The notes under the pieces: generated by a model | Told to the model about the DNA's origin: nothing | Databases searched by the model: none | What the model saw: the letters and a program-made list of their open reading frames with translations, nothing else | Made by a program: the position numbers and the translations under genes | In this document: piece after piece, positions 49,247 to 62,877 of the stretch | Layout: each line of letters begins with the position of its first letter | Position numbering within the stretch: position 1 is the first letter of the stretch | Assembly: GCA_024220505.1 (NCBI GenBank) | Contig: JAKZZE010000018.1 | Location: 868,001 to 932,000 of the forward strand | Direction: 5' to 3' | Origin: Rhizopus arrhizus | Taxonomy: Eukaryota > Mucoromycota > Mucoromycetes > Mucorales > Rhizopodaceae | Length of the DNA: 64,000 bases

Positions 49247-50133
49247 TTAGTAACCGAGGGCAGCAATGGAAGAGTTAATTTCCTTGACAGATTCAGCCTT
49301 GGCTTCAACAGCCTTCTTTTGGATGGCAGCAAGAGCAACCTTGCGTTGATAGTAAGCAGCTGACTTGGCCTTACGCTTTTCTTCGAGCTTGGCAACAATA
49401 TCTTGGTACTTCCAGCCAACTTCGTGAGAGATACGACCAACGGTGGTGTACTTACGTCCGGGCTTGAGGCGAAGGACACGGAGAGCGTCGGGAACAACCA
49501 TACGCTTAACACGGTCATAGGGAGCAGGGACACCTTCGAAAAGCTTGATGCGGTCCAAAGCAGCAGCACCACGAGCGGTCTTGTGGGGAATCATACCGCG
49601 GATGGCCTTGTACAAGATACGAGAAGGAGCACGGAAGTGGAAGGGACCACGGGTGGGGTTGACAAGACAGCGCTTGTTAAGGTAAGCGTGGTACTTTACT
49701 GTGATAAAAAATGTTAAAAACACATACACACATACATCAAAATTTACATACACTTGTTACGGAAGAATTCACCAGAGACATTCAATTCTTCACAACGAAC
49801 AACAACGACCTTTTGACCGTTGAGGGCTTGCTTGGAAATGATGGAAGCAAGACGACCGAGAAGGTGACCCTTACCGTCAATAACAACAACCTATTTTTAT
49901 ACAAGGTCAGTCCACTTGCTACTCACGCGTACCCACACAACATCCCATTTGCAGTAACAGAAAAAGAGAATCAGAAAAGTTGAACAAGCGGTGCATTTAA
50001 CGAGTTTTTAACTTTTTTTTTTCTAAACCAGTTCTCGACCGAAAAGTATCTTTCTGTTTTGTTTCTCTCACTGCGCTTGAGAATATATGCGAAGGAAGAG
50101 GGGGATACTGCATACCTTTTCGAAAGTTGACAT
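49247..50133 (-). CDS. RPL16: 60S ribosomal protein uL13 (L16 / L13a)
   Basis: Cytosolic large-subunit protein. Exons 50116-50133 (MSTFEK), 49752-49890 and 49247-49698, 202 residues (yeast L16 199). Typical blocks: [80 protein letters not shown] and [19 protein letters not shown]. The first intron (225 nt, 49891-50115) is the longest of the intron models here, typical of ribosomal-protein genes. The start lies 206 bp from the CTP synthase start, so the two divergent genes probably share a promoter region. Codon use is strongly biased (highly expressed). Confidence 0.97.
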
Positions 50134-50339
50134 CTTTGAAATGGAGATAAAAAGAGAGAAGGAACAAAAATTTTTAAAGTAATACGAATGTTTTATTTCC
50201 AGAGTTCTTTGTGGCTTATTCAATTTTTCTTGCACCGCAAGTAGTGTGTGGCTTAGATACTTGGAGTCACTTTTTTTTAATTCAAAAGAAAAGAATTTTA
50301 ATTTTTTTTTTTACTCCCCAGATAATAAAATATAAAAGG

Positions 50340-52095
<1,756 letters not shown>

Positions 52096-52232
52096 ATAAT
52101 ATTTTAGACTCTTTATTCAATTTCTCTTTACTTTTAATATGAAAAAATAACCAAAAAAAAAGAAATAGATTTTTATTAAAAAATGTACATTGTATACTTG
52201 TTACATGACTTACGCGTATTCTAAAATTGTTT

Positions 52233-53929
52233 TTATTTATTTGATGGGCTAATTGAATCAAGGGCACATTCAATATGTTCTTGTGTGATAGATGTTGCTT
52301 GGCTTTTTAGTGCTAGTAAACCAGCTTTTCGGATAACTGCTTTCAGGTCTGCACCAGTGTAGCCTTCTGATAACTGAGCTATTCTCTTAAGATCTACTGA
52401 AGGATCCAGCTTTGTTGACTGTTTTAATACCTGTAAGATTTGTTCTCTTTCATCTACATTAGGAGGGCCAATGTAAATTAATCGATCCAGTCGACCTGGT
52501 CTCAAGATGGAATCATCAATCGCTTCAGGATAATTGGTCGCACCCAGTATAATCACACTTGCGTTTGACTTATCCAAGTGGTCCATTTCAATCAAAAACT
52601 GGGAAATAAGCTTCTTTCCGACATCTCCGCTAGCATCTCTTGATGAAAAAATAGCTTCCAGTTCATCCAAGAATACAACACATGGACTGCAGCGAATGGA
52701 TGTTTGAAAAATTCTAGAAACAGCCTTTTCTGATTCACCCACTTCTCCTTTAATAAGGTCAGGTATACTGATGGCTAAAAAATTGGCAGAGGATTCTGTG
52801 GCTACTGCCTTGGCAAGCAAAGTTTTACCAGTTCCTGGAGGTCCATGCAGGAGCAAGCCCTTAGAAGGACGAATGCCGAGACGTTCATAAGCTTCTGCAT
52901 GTTTATAGATCCATACAGCTGATTCTTCAAGAAGATGTTTGGCAGTTGTAAGACCACCAATATCAGTCCAATATACTGGCTCTGGTTTTTCTGCCATAAT
53001 TGTTTCTAATCCAGTCACTTTTACCCTTTGCATTGTACTTTCAAAAAACTCTACAGTAACTTTTTTTCCCACAAAGATGTTTTTAAATATACGAAAAAGG
53101 TTCACTTTATATTATCTTTACCTTTATCACTACCTTTCGATAGCGCAGCTTCTTCGGCCAATTGAAACCAATGCATCAGATCTGCTGCTACAAACCCATG
53201 AGCCCTTGAAGATAGTTGCTTAATATCATCCAGACTAATATGTGAATGGTCTTCAAAATTGTTATAATAAATATGTTGCATGATATAAGCCCGTTCTCTT
53301 GGTGTAGGTATCTGTAAATGAATTTCATCATCAAATTGTGATCTTATACCAAGTACAACTTGCTCAGGTCGTTGCGTGATAGCTACTACCATCACTTTAC
53401 GTTGTTTTAAAAATTGAGAAAACATAGGTAAGAGTTCACTGTCTTGTGCTTCCGATGTGTTTCTAGAAAAAAAAAGATCAAGATCTTCAATCAACACTGA
53501 AAAACTTTTAGATTATAAAAACGAAATTGATGCTTCAGTCCTAACCTAAATCTTTCTTTTCTGATGGTTCCGTGGCCTTCCATATCAAACGTTTAAACCC
53601 TCTCGACAAATGCCCTTGGTATGTTGCCGCTAATTCCCCAATTACTGCTGAATGGACTGTGACATTGTACTCTTTTGCCAAATAATTCAAAATGTAGCTT
53701 TTTCCTAAAGCAATCCAAATTAAATAAGTCGTTACATGTAGAGATTGACTGATATACCTATGCCTGAATCACCCATCAAGAGTATATTGCAAGGTCTTTC
53801 ATTATCTTCAAAAGTCAAATGAAAGGCTTGATCTAATCTTTAAATGGATCAATATAGGAACGTAACCGGATCACAAAAAGTAAGGTACCTTGCACCCTCT
53901 TCTCCATAACATCGTGAAGGATATGACAT
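52233..53929 (-). CDS. Compact tandem AAA ATPase, AFG2/SPATA5-like
   Basis: Five exons: 53889-53929, 53758-53837, 53546-53704, 53122-53496 and 52233-53050, in phase, 490 residues. AAA domain 1 has Walker [12 protein letters not shown] (about 36-43) and a Walker B-like LIEDLDLFF without the usual DE pair. AAA domain 2 is canonical: [28 protein letters not shown] (about 275-295), Walker [32 protein letters not shown] and [20 protein letters not shown]. The second domain is closest in feel to AFG2/SPATA5 (60S maturation), less so to PEX1/PEX6. The protein has no N-terminal substrate domain and is well short of AFG2 (about 780). The stop is 137 bp from the CTP synthase stop. Confidence 0.7.
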
Positions 53930-54013
53930 GTATACAGAAATTGAAATGAGTTAAAAAAAATAAGAAATAAAAAATAAGTGAAAAAAATACGTCTAGCGGG
54001 GTATTTTTATTAA

Positions 54014-55262
54014 TTATGCTGCTTGAGCCTTGCTTTCGTTTTTTTTTGTTTTTGATTTAACTTTTTTCTTGATAAACTTTGGTCCGGCCTTATTTTTTAA
54101 CAAAGGATTGTAGGCATAGAAACCCGCAAAAGTGTCATCCCCACCTTGTTTTGGTGCATGCTGAGAACTATATTCTTCTTCATCGTCATCATCGTCATCA
54201 TCATCTTCTGAAGAAGAAGGGGCCCCAATGCTTTCCATTCTCACTTTCTTTGATTGGTTATCAATTACCATAACTTTGCGAATATTATTTTCCTGATTCA
54301 GTTTGTTCTGATCCAGCTTCATTCTATTTGGATCAAAAACATAATATTGAGAAAACAAATCTCCATTCACTCTTGACGCATAACCAACCGATTGGTTGGG
54401 AAGCTCCTCACGTTTTTGTGGTAGGTTTTGTTCAGCTCGCCTTTTTTTTGCTTCTGCAATCAAAGACGCCTCCTGCTCCTCGGATATCACAGGAGATCCG
54501 CAAAACATACAGGGACCCACACCCTCTGCTGTACAAATGATTTTACCGCAGTTCAAACAGTTTGGTGCAACAGTCAATAAAGGATGCTTTGTTGCTTGAC
54601 AGGAACAAGGCTTTCTTTTTTTGGTATCGGACTGAATATTGAGTTCCTTGAGTGCTGTTTCTAATGACATTTCCTTTTTCTTTTTCCTTTCTTGTTTTGG
54701 TTTATCTGTCAATATGGCGGCTGCTCGAAGATCATTGTTACTTGTTGATTTGGTTTTCTTTTTTGCCTTTTTCAAACTACAGTATAGAAATAAATATTTC
54801 ATCCAAAGTAGATGCACCGTATTTTTTATCTTTACCTTGCAATATACTCTTCCTCTTTTTATGATGAACGTTAAAGTTTGCTGGCCAAAGTGTTTCTTGA
54901 TTGAATTGCGTAGATGGCAAGTCAGGGAATAATTCCTTTAAAGGCTTTGAGGACTGTGTTGACGGTAGTGAAGCCGACGTTGTGTTTTGAATTTTCTCTG
55001 GATAGAAGCGACGATTGGTAAATTCTTCGATAAATACCAAAGACTCCTCATTTGTGCCAACCATGTCCTATGAAAAGGAAAGTTTAATAACCAGAATGAG
55101 GTTTATTTTGTATATTTGCCAAACTACCATAAGGCGTTCACAAAAAGCCTCTGGCGTTTTTGTAGCCATGACATAGGGCCATACTTGAGAGCGTATAGTA
55201 TTAGAATCAAATCCTAAAAATACACTTAGTTTATCTTGAGCCCAGTTTTCGAGTGTTGACAT
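54014..55262 (-). CDS. TRIP4: ASC-1/TRIP4 homologue (C2HC5 zinc finger)
   Basis: Scaffold of the ASC-1 complex, which acts in ribosome-quality control and transcription coactivation. The first exons are 55128-55262 and 54836-55067. The N-terminal segment WAQDKLSVFLGFD is typical. The zinc finger (about residues 160-200) reads PCSCQATKHPLLTVAPNCLN and CGKIICTAEGVGPCMFCG. The C-terminus has YVFDPNRMKLD, an eight-Asp run and FAGFYAYNPLL. The second intron is unsettled. The nearest acceptor (54774) breaks frame; the CAG at 54721-54723 restores it with a 115-nt intron, giving exon 3 as 54014-54720 and 357 residues. It is divergent from uS12, 209 bp between starts. No ASCH domain is present, as in other short fungal forms. 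Confidence 0.88.
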
Positions 55263-55471
55263 GTAAGAAAAGACGAATATTGTGCATTGGATTTAATTGG
55301 CAATTGATTTTATTGGCTAATTAAAGTAATTCAAAGTCACAAGTTAGTGCTGCGGCGGGGCAACGAGTATAGAAGGCGCAGATGTGCTTGTTTGGGGGGT
55401 GGACAGAGAGGAGCAAAAGTAAGAATCAAGTTCACAATGAATTATTCTTTCCTTTTTTATCGAATTTTATC

Positions 55472-56054
55472 ATGGGTAAGATCATCTAAAGAACAAGAGA
55501 GAGCAGAGAAGGAAATATTGGGGATGGATGGATAGATGGATTGAAAATTATACGGATGAATGATGAAAAGACGGGAAGCGGAAGGATTTTTTTTTTTTTT
55601 TACTCATTACATGTAATTAGGTAAGGGACAACCTAGAGGTTTGAACGCTGCTCGTAAGCTCCGTATTCACCGTCGTGATCAACGTTGGGCTGATAAGCAA
55701 TACAAGAAGAGAGCTCTTGGAACTGCTTTCCGCTCTTCTCCCTTTGGTGGTTCTTCTCACGCCAAGGGTATCGTCCTTGAAAAGATTGGTGTTGAAGCCA
55801 AGCAACCTAACTCTGCCATTCGTAAGTGTGTTCGTGTTCAATTGATCAAGAACGGTAAGAAGGTTACTGCTTTCGTCCCCAACGATGGTTGTTTGAACTA
55901 TGTTGATGAAAACGACGAAGTCTTGATTGCCGGTTTCGGTCGTAAGGGTCGTGCTATTGGTGATATTCCTGGTGTCCGTTTCAAGATTGTCAAGGTCGCT
56001 GGTGTCTCCCTCCTTGCTTTGTACAAGGAAAAGAAGGAAAAGCCCAGATCATAA
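55472..56054 (+). CDS. RPS23: 40S ribosomal protein uS12 (S23)
   Basis: Small-subunit decoding-centre protein, 145 residues, the same length as the yeast protein. Exon 1 is only four bases (55472-55475, ATG plus G). A 145-nt intron follows, then exon 2, 55621-56054. The split Gly codon gives [20 protein letters not shown], the conserved N-terminus. Other blocks: [20 protein letters not shown], the decoding-loop [35 protein letters not shown] and [20 protein letters not shown]. The Pro in KQPNS is the residue hydroxylated in other eukaryotes. Codon use is strongly biased. Confidence 0.98.
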
Positions 56055-56294
56055 ATTTTCTTTTGCAAAATCGCTTTTTTGAAAATAAAGGCTTGTTTCT
56101 CTAAACTTATATTAAAAAGAATTGTCATTGTAGCTTTGAAAGGAGAAAATCTGTCATGCATTTTATATGTAATAATAACAAAAAACTCTTTGACCACGTG
56201 TGATTGGATGTATTAAAAGTCCGTAGCAAAAGAATAAAACTCATTCTTTTTTTTCTTCTTTTTCTTTTCTTTTTTATATACAACAAAATATATT

Positions 56295-56877
56295 ATGTCA
56301 TTTAAGGCTAAACAAAGAGCTAAACATGGTCATTTGTTTGGTGATGGCAAGTAACTAAAAAACAAGATGTTTAAATGTTTTAATAATTTACATAATTCAT
56401 TAGATCCTTTAAATGCAGCGTTGGTATCTACTGCTGATGACCCGCTCTTTACATCCAAAAAAAGTAGCCAAAGTACCAGGACAAACTCTCCAGTGGCAAC
56501 TGACCCCTTATCACGTAATACTATAGACTCTAGTAATAGTACACCGCTTTTTACTCGTCGGGCAAAAAATGATAGTATATTTGGTGATATTGATGTCTCA
56601 AAACTTGGTAGACGCTCTCCAAATACACTAAAAACAGACAAACCGCTTGAAGAAGATGAGGATTTATTCGGAGCAATGAAAAGAGCGACCAAAAAACCTC
56701 CTATATCAGAACATCGTAATAATGATACCATGCGAAAGCAACAACCTATCAAAACTACTGTATCAAGCCCAGTATCGCCTACTCAGTCTGCATCTCTACC
56801 AGTAACGCCCCCACAAGCTAAATCTGCAATGGCTGCCTCCCCTGTACCCGTGCAACAGCAACAAAAGCAATTACATC

Positions 56878-56914
<37 letters not shown>

Positions 56915-56936
56915 GCAACAACAACAACAGCAACAA

Positions 56937-56968
<32 letters not shown>

Positions 56969-57764
56969 AGAAGAACAACAGCAACGTCAGCAACCAGTGG
57001 AAGAAAAGAGAAATTCTTCATTTTTTGCCTCTGCAAGCCGGTTTTTTAAGTCTACGAGTAATATAAAACCAACTACTCCTTCAAGATCTTCCTCTTTAAG
57101 CGGTAGACAAACACAGACGGAGCCGGATTCTGTAACAACATCGCAGCCAAGACCAGAGCCACAACGTGTAGTTGTTAAAGAACAACCACCTCCTCCACTA
57201 GCTACGCCTGTTCAGCAGCAGTTAGTAAAAGAAGATAGTGAGGAAGAAGATACCAATGAAGTAGAACAAATCATCGAAGATGAAGCTACAAGAGCATTTG
57301 CCGATGAAACGATTACCTTTTCAACAAGAACCATAGATTATGCATCTAGTTTATCACCCGAGTTGTTAGCAGATAACATGGACTCATTCAAGTTGCGTAC
57401 ACCACTATTACCTTCTGTCAGTACACCTACTCACAGTGTAGCAGCTAATACTGTTGATGTAGACCCGTGGGCCATATCCCTTCAAATGGAACCATCTACA
57501 AGTTCACCTGTTAATAATATATTAACTCAAGATATCGAACCACAAAAGAGAAGAGTCTTTGCTGATTTGATTACGAGTTGGACCACTGGGCAGAGTAACA
57601 TATTTGAGACTAGACCAGTAGAAGATCCTGAGCAATTCTTTCAACACGTAGCTGAAGAGCAAAGGGATGTTGGATTTGCTGGCATTGATGATTCACCTAT
57701 TCATACAAATGCGGAAATAACGACTGTAAATATCTGGGGTGATGTAGAAAATCCTTGGAGTTGA
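56295..57764 (+). CDS. PolyQ protein with DPL/DPW-type motifs, function unknown
   Basis: Exons 56295-56340 and 56404-57764 (donor GTGATG, needed for phase), 468 residues. It starts MSFKAKQRAKHGHLFDPLNA. It is mostly disordered, with short motifs DPLF, EDLFGAMKRATKK, DPWAISL and a C-terminal ENPWS, and a glutamine tract of about 45 residues including interruptions (56874-56975, mostly CAA/CAG). DPW/DPF/NPF-like motifs are typical of endocytic adaptors that bind AP-2 or EH domains, so a vesicle-traffic role is possible; no folded domain was recognised. The repeat tract is likely polymorphic. Confidence 0.75.
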
Positions 57765-57837
57765 TAGAATTTGTTTATTTTGTATAAAAACAAAAAAGAA
57801 AAGCATAATATAATGATACAATAAAATAAAAAGAGTA

Positions 57838-58875
57838 TTATAAACGCTCTTCTTGTCGTTGTTGAATATAAAACTCTTTTAAAGCATTTTCCAAGTCTTG
57901 TATTCTCTGATGGTAGCTTTGTACTTGCTGTTGTAATTGACGCATGTGTTCGACTGATTTCTTTAAAATAACACCTTTATTCGGTTTGTTATTTGGTCCT
58001 ACATTGATGGTTTCTAATGCATTTTCAGGCAACAAGCTACAAAGCTCATGAATTCTGTCATTGATATTATCTCTACGCCTTCTTTCCACTATAAATCAAT
58101 TTAGACAATGAATCTACTTCAAATCAACATTTCTTACCTGCATTATGTGATTCTCTTCTTCGCCTGCGTTTTTCCATTATCAATTGCATACTGTAAAAGT
58201 GAATTAGTGTTGAGTTTTAATCATAATTTAAAAATCAACTTACTTCATCTGTGCAGCGTAGTCATCCTCAAAGCTTTTGGTAATAGAGGTATTAGATGAA
58301 GAGCTGGGGATATTTCCTGTACCGGCTGTGGATGTAGGATGAAAGCCAAGATCATATCCCATATTAGCGGGCGCTGACATGGCTAATGAATGTGTTGAAT
58401 CTAAACTGCTGCTAGGCATGAATATAGGCTGATGATTATTACTGCTATGGTGGTTAAATATCACGTCTTGTCTACTGTGACTTATATCTGTCAGATTAGA
58501 AGAAGATTTACGGTGGATGTTCATAGGAAAAGCCGACTATTTTTATTCACATTAGCCTTATTCTGTGTGCGCAGTATATCTCTCTCTGCTTGTGCTTACC
58601 ACTGTAGGGCCAGTAGAACCAAAAGACTCGCTTCTGCCATATACTGGGTATTCACTATTATTATCCTCTTCATATTCTTGTTGATTGAATGAGTTCATTA
58701 TGAATGCTTCGTGGAAATCCAGTGTTTCCGAAGTAGGAGAATCTCGGTTATTATTACTGTGTACATCAGATAACGGATGAGTTGGTGGTAATTGACCAGT
58801 GGCCATTAAATGATATGACGTAGGGTTTCTCAGCCTTAAGTTTTGTGTTTGGTGTTTCTCTAGTTGTTGTGGCAT
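57838..58875 (-). CDS. bHLH-zipper transcription factor (MITF/TFE/USF-like)
   Basis: Exons 58600-58875, 58244-58536, 58138-58190 and 57838-58088, in phase, 290 residues. The N-terminal half is Ser/Asn/His-rich. The basic region KRRRRRESHNAVERRRRDNI has the class-B His/Glu/Arg pattern for CACGTG E-boxes. Helix 1 follows (NDRIHELCSLLP), then a loop of about 16 residues (ETINVGPNNKPNKG), helix 2 VILKKSVEHMRQLQQ, and a short leucine zipper (QSYHQRIQDLENALKEFY). The domain is split by an intron just inside the basic region. The start is the first in-frame ATG of a sensible leader (MPQQLEKH); the frame is open further upstream but hydrophobic. Confidence 0.9.
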
Positions 58876-59511
58876 ATTATGTATTAAAGAAGCAAAAGGA
58901 AGAGAAAAAGGTGCTGGGAAATTATAAAGGGGAAGTGGAGTATAAAAATATACATGAACACGGCCAATCAAAAGCAAATAAAATGCAAAAAAATTACACA
59001 TAAATTATATGAATGATAATAATCCAATCCAAGTAATCTATTCTTTTTTTTAGATCCAAACTGTAACGTTCTGATTGCTACTTTTGTACCTGATGTTACA
59101 TTTTCTGAGCTAAATACTCTCTAATTGTAAGCACAAATGTTACACTTTTACCAAATGATGTAAAATCATATTAAAGAAAAAAAAAAAAAGTACTACTGCT
59201 TTTTTGTATTTAAAATCTATCAATTCATTTTATTATGATAATTAGTACTTCTTTAGTATCAAAAGCATTGTTTTTATGTATGAATATGATATTAATTGAA
59301 GCTAATTCTACTCAAAAGATCACCTTTAATTTTGTCTTTCGAATAAAAAATCAATATCTCAATTCTTGTTCAACCCTGTGCCGCACCCACGCCAATTTTA
59401 TCCAACACCACAATTAATCCAGTGAACTGTGAGCAACATACTGTATTACATCATTATCCCACTGATGACTCTTTCAAGTTACAGATTATTAAATACACTA
59501 TTTATTATTGA

Positions 59512-60898
59512 TTAAAACTCTTCCCAAAGAGCATCAAATTGTGCTTGGAATTCTTGGATACAAAGTGGGATGTTTGTTATCAGCACATTTTCTCTATTCT
59601 TAAAGCGGGCCCTATGATATACAGAATGAGCACATAGATTGTTTCTCGATCAATTCCTAATTTACCCCTTGGACCAATTGAAGCTTCCGTTGATTAATGT
59701 TTTATCGTCAACAATGGCAAACTTATTATGCATATAACCTTGACTACGAAACCAAAAGAGAAGAAAGGTGGACATGAGAAAAAGGACATGTGGCATGACA
59801 CAATAAACTTACGTGTGATCTGTTTTGAATGGTATCCCGTACGATTCTGATAGTCTCTTTGCATCTGCTCCTTTACCGGCTGCTTGTTGATTATCTGTAA
59901 TAATTCGAATGGTAACATTTCGTTTTTTGGCTGCTATAATAGCATCAGCCACATCATCATCTGTAAATGCAAATACACAAATATCGATTGTCTTTGTTGC
60001 AGAATTTAATACTGAGAGGAATGCCTAGCAAAGTATGATGTCAATTTTTGTGCTTTCTTTTGCATCCGTCTTTTTTACATTAAAACTATCTTTGGATGGG
60101 AAAAAAAATGCTTTAGCAAAGTAACCACTTGGTAATATATTATTCTTGGTTGTATCCATATCAATAAAGTACTTGTGAATAGCTTTTGTGCCTGCTCCTT
60201 CTTTTATAAGAGGTAATTGAGGTTCCTTGGAAGGGACAACTTGATCTTCCTTCTTTCTACGAGGGGATGATGATGAAGCCTTTTTCTTTGACTTTTCAGG
60301 TACAACTGAATCCTGGTCATCAAATGGCTCATAATCATCGTCCGAATCACCCAGAGCTTCTTCCTCTGAATCATCCAACCATTCGTCATCATCTTTGGGC
60401 GGAGTCTTTCTGGTTGCTTTTTTCGGTGACGCTGGCTTTTTTTTCTCAGTCACTTTTTTTTCAGTGACCTTTGGTTTTTCTGTACTTGGATAGTTCTCGT
60501 TTCGGCTCGGATCCAGGGCTAATTCAACAGCGGTCGATACACAGACTTGAAGCCACTCAATCAAGGCTCGTTCTCGATCAAAGTGGCACGTTTTAGAGGC
60601 AGATTCAAACATGGTATTAATTGTTCGAAGGGTATTACTGGGACTATTGGATTTGTTGGCAAGTAATTTTTGCATATGTTTACTAGCCTCTTGTTTCAAT
60701 TCGTTATCATCAGTTATACTAGGCGCACATTGCATAGACTATGAAAAGCGTTGTGAGCTAGACAAAAAAAAAGTTTTTTTTTAGCTTTCTTTTTTCAGTT
60801 ACCTTGTCTAAAAAGGGACCAAAATTATTTTCTTTAAAATCATTAAAAGACAGAGAAGGTGCTTTTGGTATACAAAATAACTGGTAAAGTTGATCCAT
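59512..60898 (-). CDS. Protein with C-terminal phospholipase D (HKD) domain
   Basis: Exons 60803-60898, 60079-60738, 59813-60024, 59666-59743 and 59512-59611, in phase, 381 residues. The N-terminal 240 residues are a helical segment (KTCHFDRERALIEWLQVCVS) and a charged linker with Lys/Pro and Asp/Glu runs. From about 250 comes a PLD-like half domain: FLSVLNSATKTIDICVFAFT, DDDVADAIIAAKKRNVTIRI, ITDNQQAAGKGADAKRL, then the single HKD motif YMHNKFAIVDDKTLINGSFN, WSKGARFKNRENVL. It resembles mitochondrial PLD6/Zucchini and bacterial Nuc-type nucleases, which work as dimers. No N-terminal membrane anchor is visible. Substrate (nucleic acid or cardiolipin) is undecided. Intron 60025-60078 is nearly open and would otherwise hide the domain. 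Confidence 0.88.
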
Positions 60899-62840
60899 TG
60901 TTTGACGAAAATAAAAAGAAAGAGAGAAGCGAAAAAGAGGATGAATGCAAGTAATTTTAATGAGCCTCAATTTGTGTAACTGAAATGATTTAATAATAGA
61001 GTTAAACCAACGAAACAAAAATGATGAAAGCAGTACATTTTACAGGTAACTTTAAAAAGCTCGGATCATGTTTTAAGGTCCTTTTTTCAAAGAAGGATTA
61101 AAGAACAGGCCGATATAATATACTTTACGGTTATATATGAGTACTTGTATTATTATGTTGTAAATGTACGCGTGTGCCTGGAGTTGCTTTTGTTTGACTG
61201 CTACATCAACGGCCAGACGTCTGCTTTTGGCTAAAGGTGTAATGTCCTACAAGTTGGATGCAATAATGACATCAGGTACAAATATCATCTCTTTCTTTTT
61301 CCACTAGATTGTTATACATTTATTTTAGATCACTCTTTAATTACCTTTTTACCTTTATTCTATATTCCGGTTTCAAAAGCGTTAGTTCTTTTGATAACGT
61401 AATCCAATTAAACAAGGAAAAGGTTGCAAGTATGCAAACGGCTGTGCCGATATTAAACGTGCAGTAAAGATCAATTGAAAAGATGACTTTATTAGGAGCA
61501 AATTTACTTGATTTTTAATGTTTTCCGATCTTTTCAGCTTAGATTCGTTCAAGTCTTGTCCCACCCTCATTTTTTTCTTTAGCTTCGTTTGACAATACAA
61601 GTAAATACAAATAATATCTTTGGCCCCTTGTTTGCTCTTTGTTTAATCGATACATGATTTTTGTACACCATGTGTTCTTACTGTTAAGTCAGTTGAAATC
61701 TTTTAAGAGAAAATAATGAGAATAATAATAATAATAATAAAAGGCAGACATTTATGATAAACAATGGAATTTGTATCCTTCAGTGCGAAATGTGAGTTTA
61801 GATATACGTTTCATATTCAGCTACAGAATATTTTCTATTAAAATAAGATTGTTAATTAGAGTTTTGGTTATAATTAAATGTACTATTCTTTCACTTCCTA
61901 TAAAGTGTCTCTGAATTGTCATTTAGCATAACATAATATTAATTTTATATCAAGATTTATTAGTTTCAGTCTTGTATTGGACTTTTTTTTGTTTAATACT
62001 AGTTTGAGAAACAATTTTCTTTATTTTTATTACCACGTTTTATATTCTAAACCTTTTTTTAGTAGGTGAAAACATATAACACATTTAAATCACTACTCAA
62101 TCATTTGAATCAGCAGCAAGCAAGATATACTAGACTATGATATTCTTTGCTTTATCAATTAAACCTTATTTAATAAAATACGAAAAATGATTATATTTTA
62201 GCAGCATCTTTTTGTTTCCAAAAAAAAAGAGAGAGAGAGAGAGAGATCAGTTGCCTTAGTATGCTGATGTCTACTCTAAATCCTATATTTTGCTAAAATA
62301 ATAAGCGTTAAATAAAGGCGTACAATCATAGCATTTCATTTCTCGGACAATGCTGTGCACTAAAGGTTTTAACAATGCATATAGCATCTTTTTTTTTTTG
62401 TATGTTTTGCATAAACATAAACATAGCTTTTGCTCAAGAATTTCATGCTTCTTTGAGTGTGATAAACCTAAATAAGTATCAGTTTCTTACTTGTAAGCAT
62501 TGGACTTGTTTGAGAAAGAGCAAAAATCATAATGAGTTGCTTTTGTAAGCTCAGAAATATTTGAGTACAAACAAGACATGTGTCATTCTTCTTGTATGTT
62601 TGTGTGTGTGTGTTGAAGAGATTTATGTGAACAAGCGTTGTCTATTGGTCTGAAGGACAATTAAAGAATGTTATCTTTCTAGAGATAGAAATACTCACTG
62701 AAACTTGATTTTTTTTTCTTTAAATCATGATTATCTTTCCCCTTTATGCAAAGTCTATAGTCTAGTTTTTTGTACTTTTTAATTTTCATATGAGCTTCTA
62801 TTCTACCTTGAATTCCATTGGGTCAGAGTTAAACATGCGT

Positions 62841-62877
<37 letters not shown>

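Noticed and set aside
59235..59417. 60-codon plus-strand frame in the bHLH promoter
   Set aside because: Composition is that of AT-rich spacer, with no domain and no leader signal.
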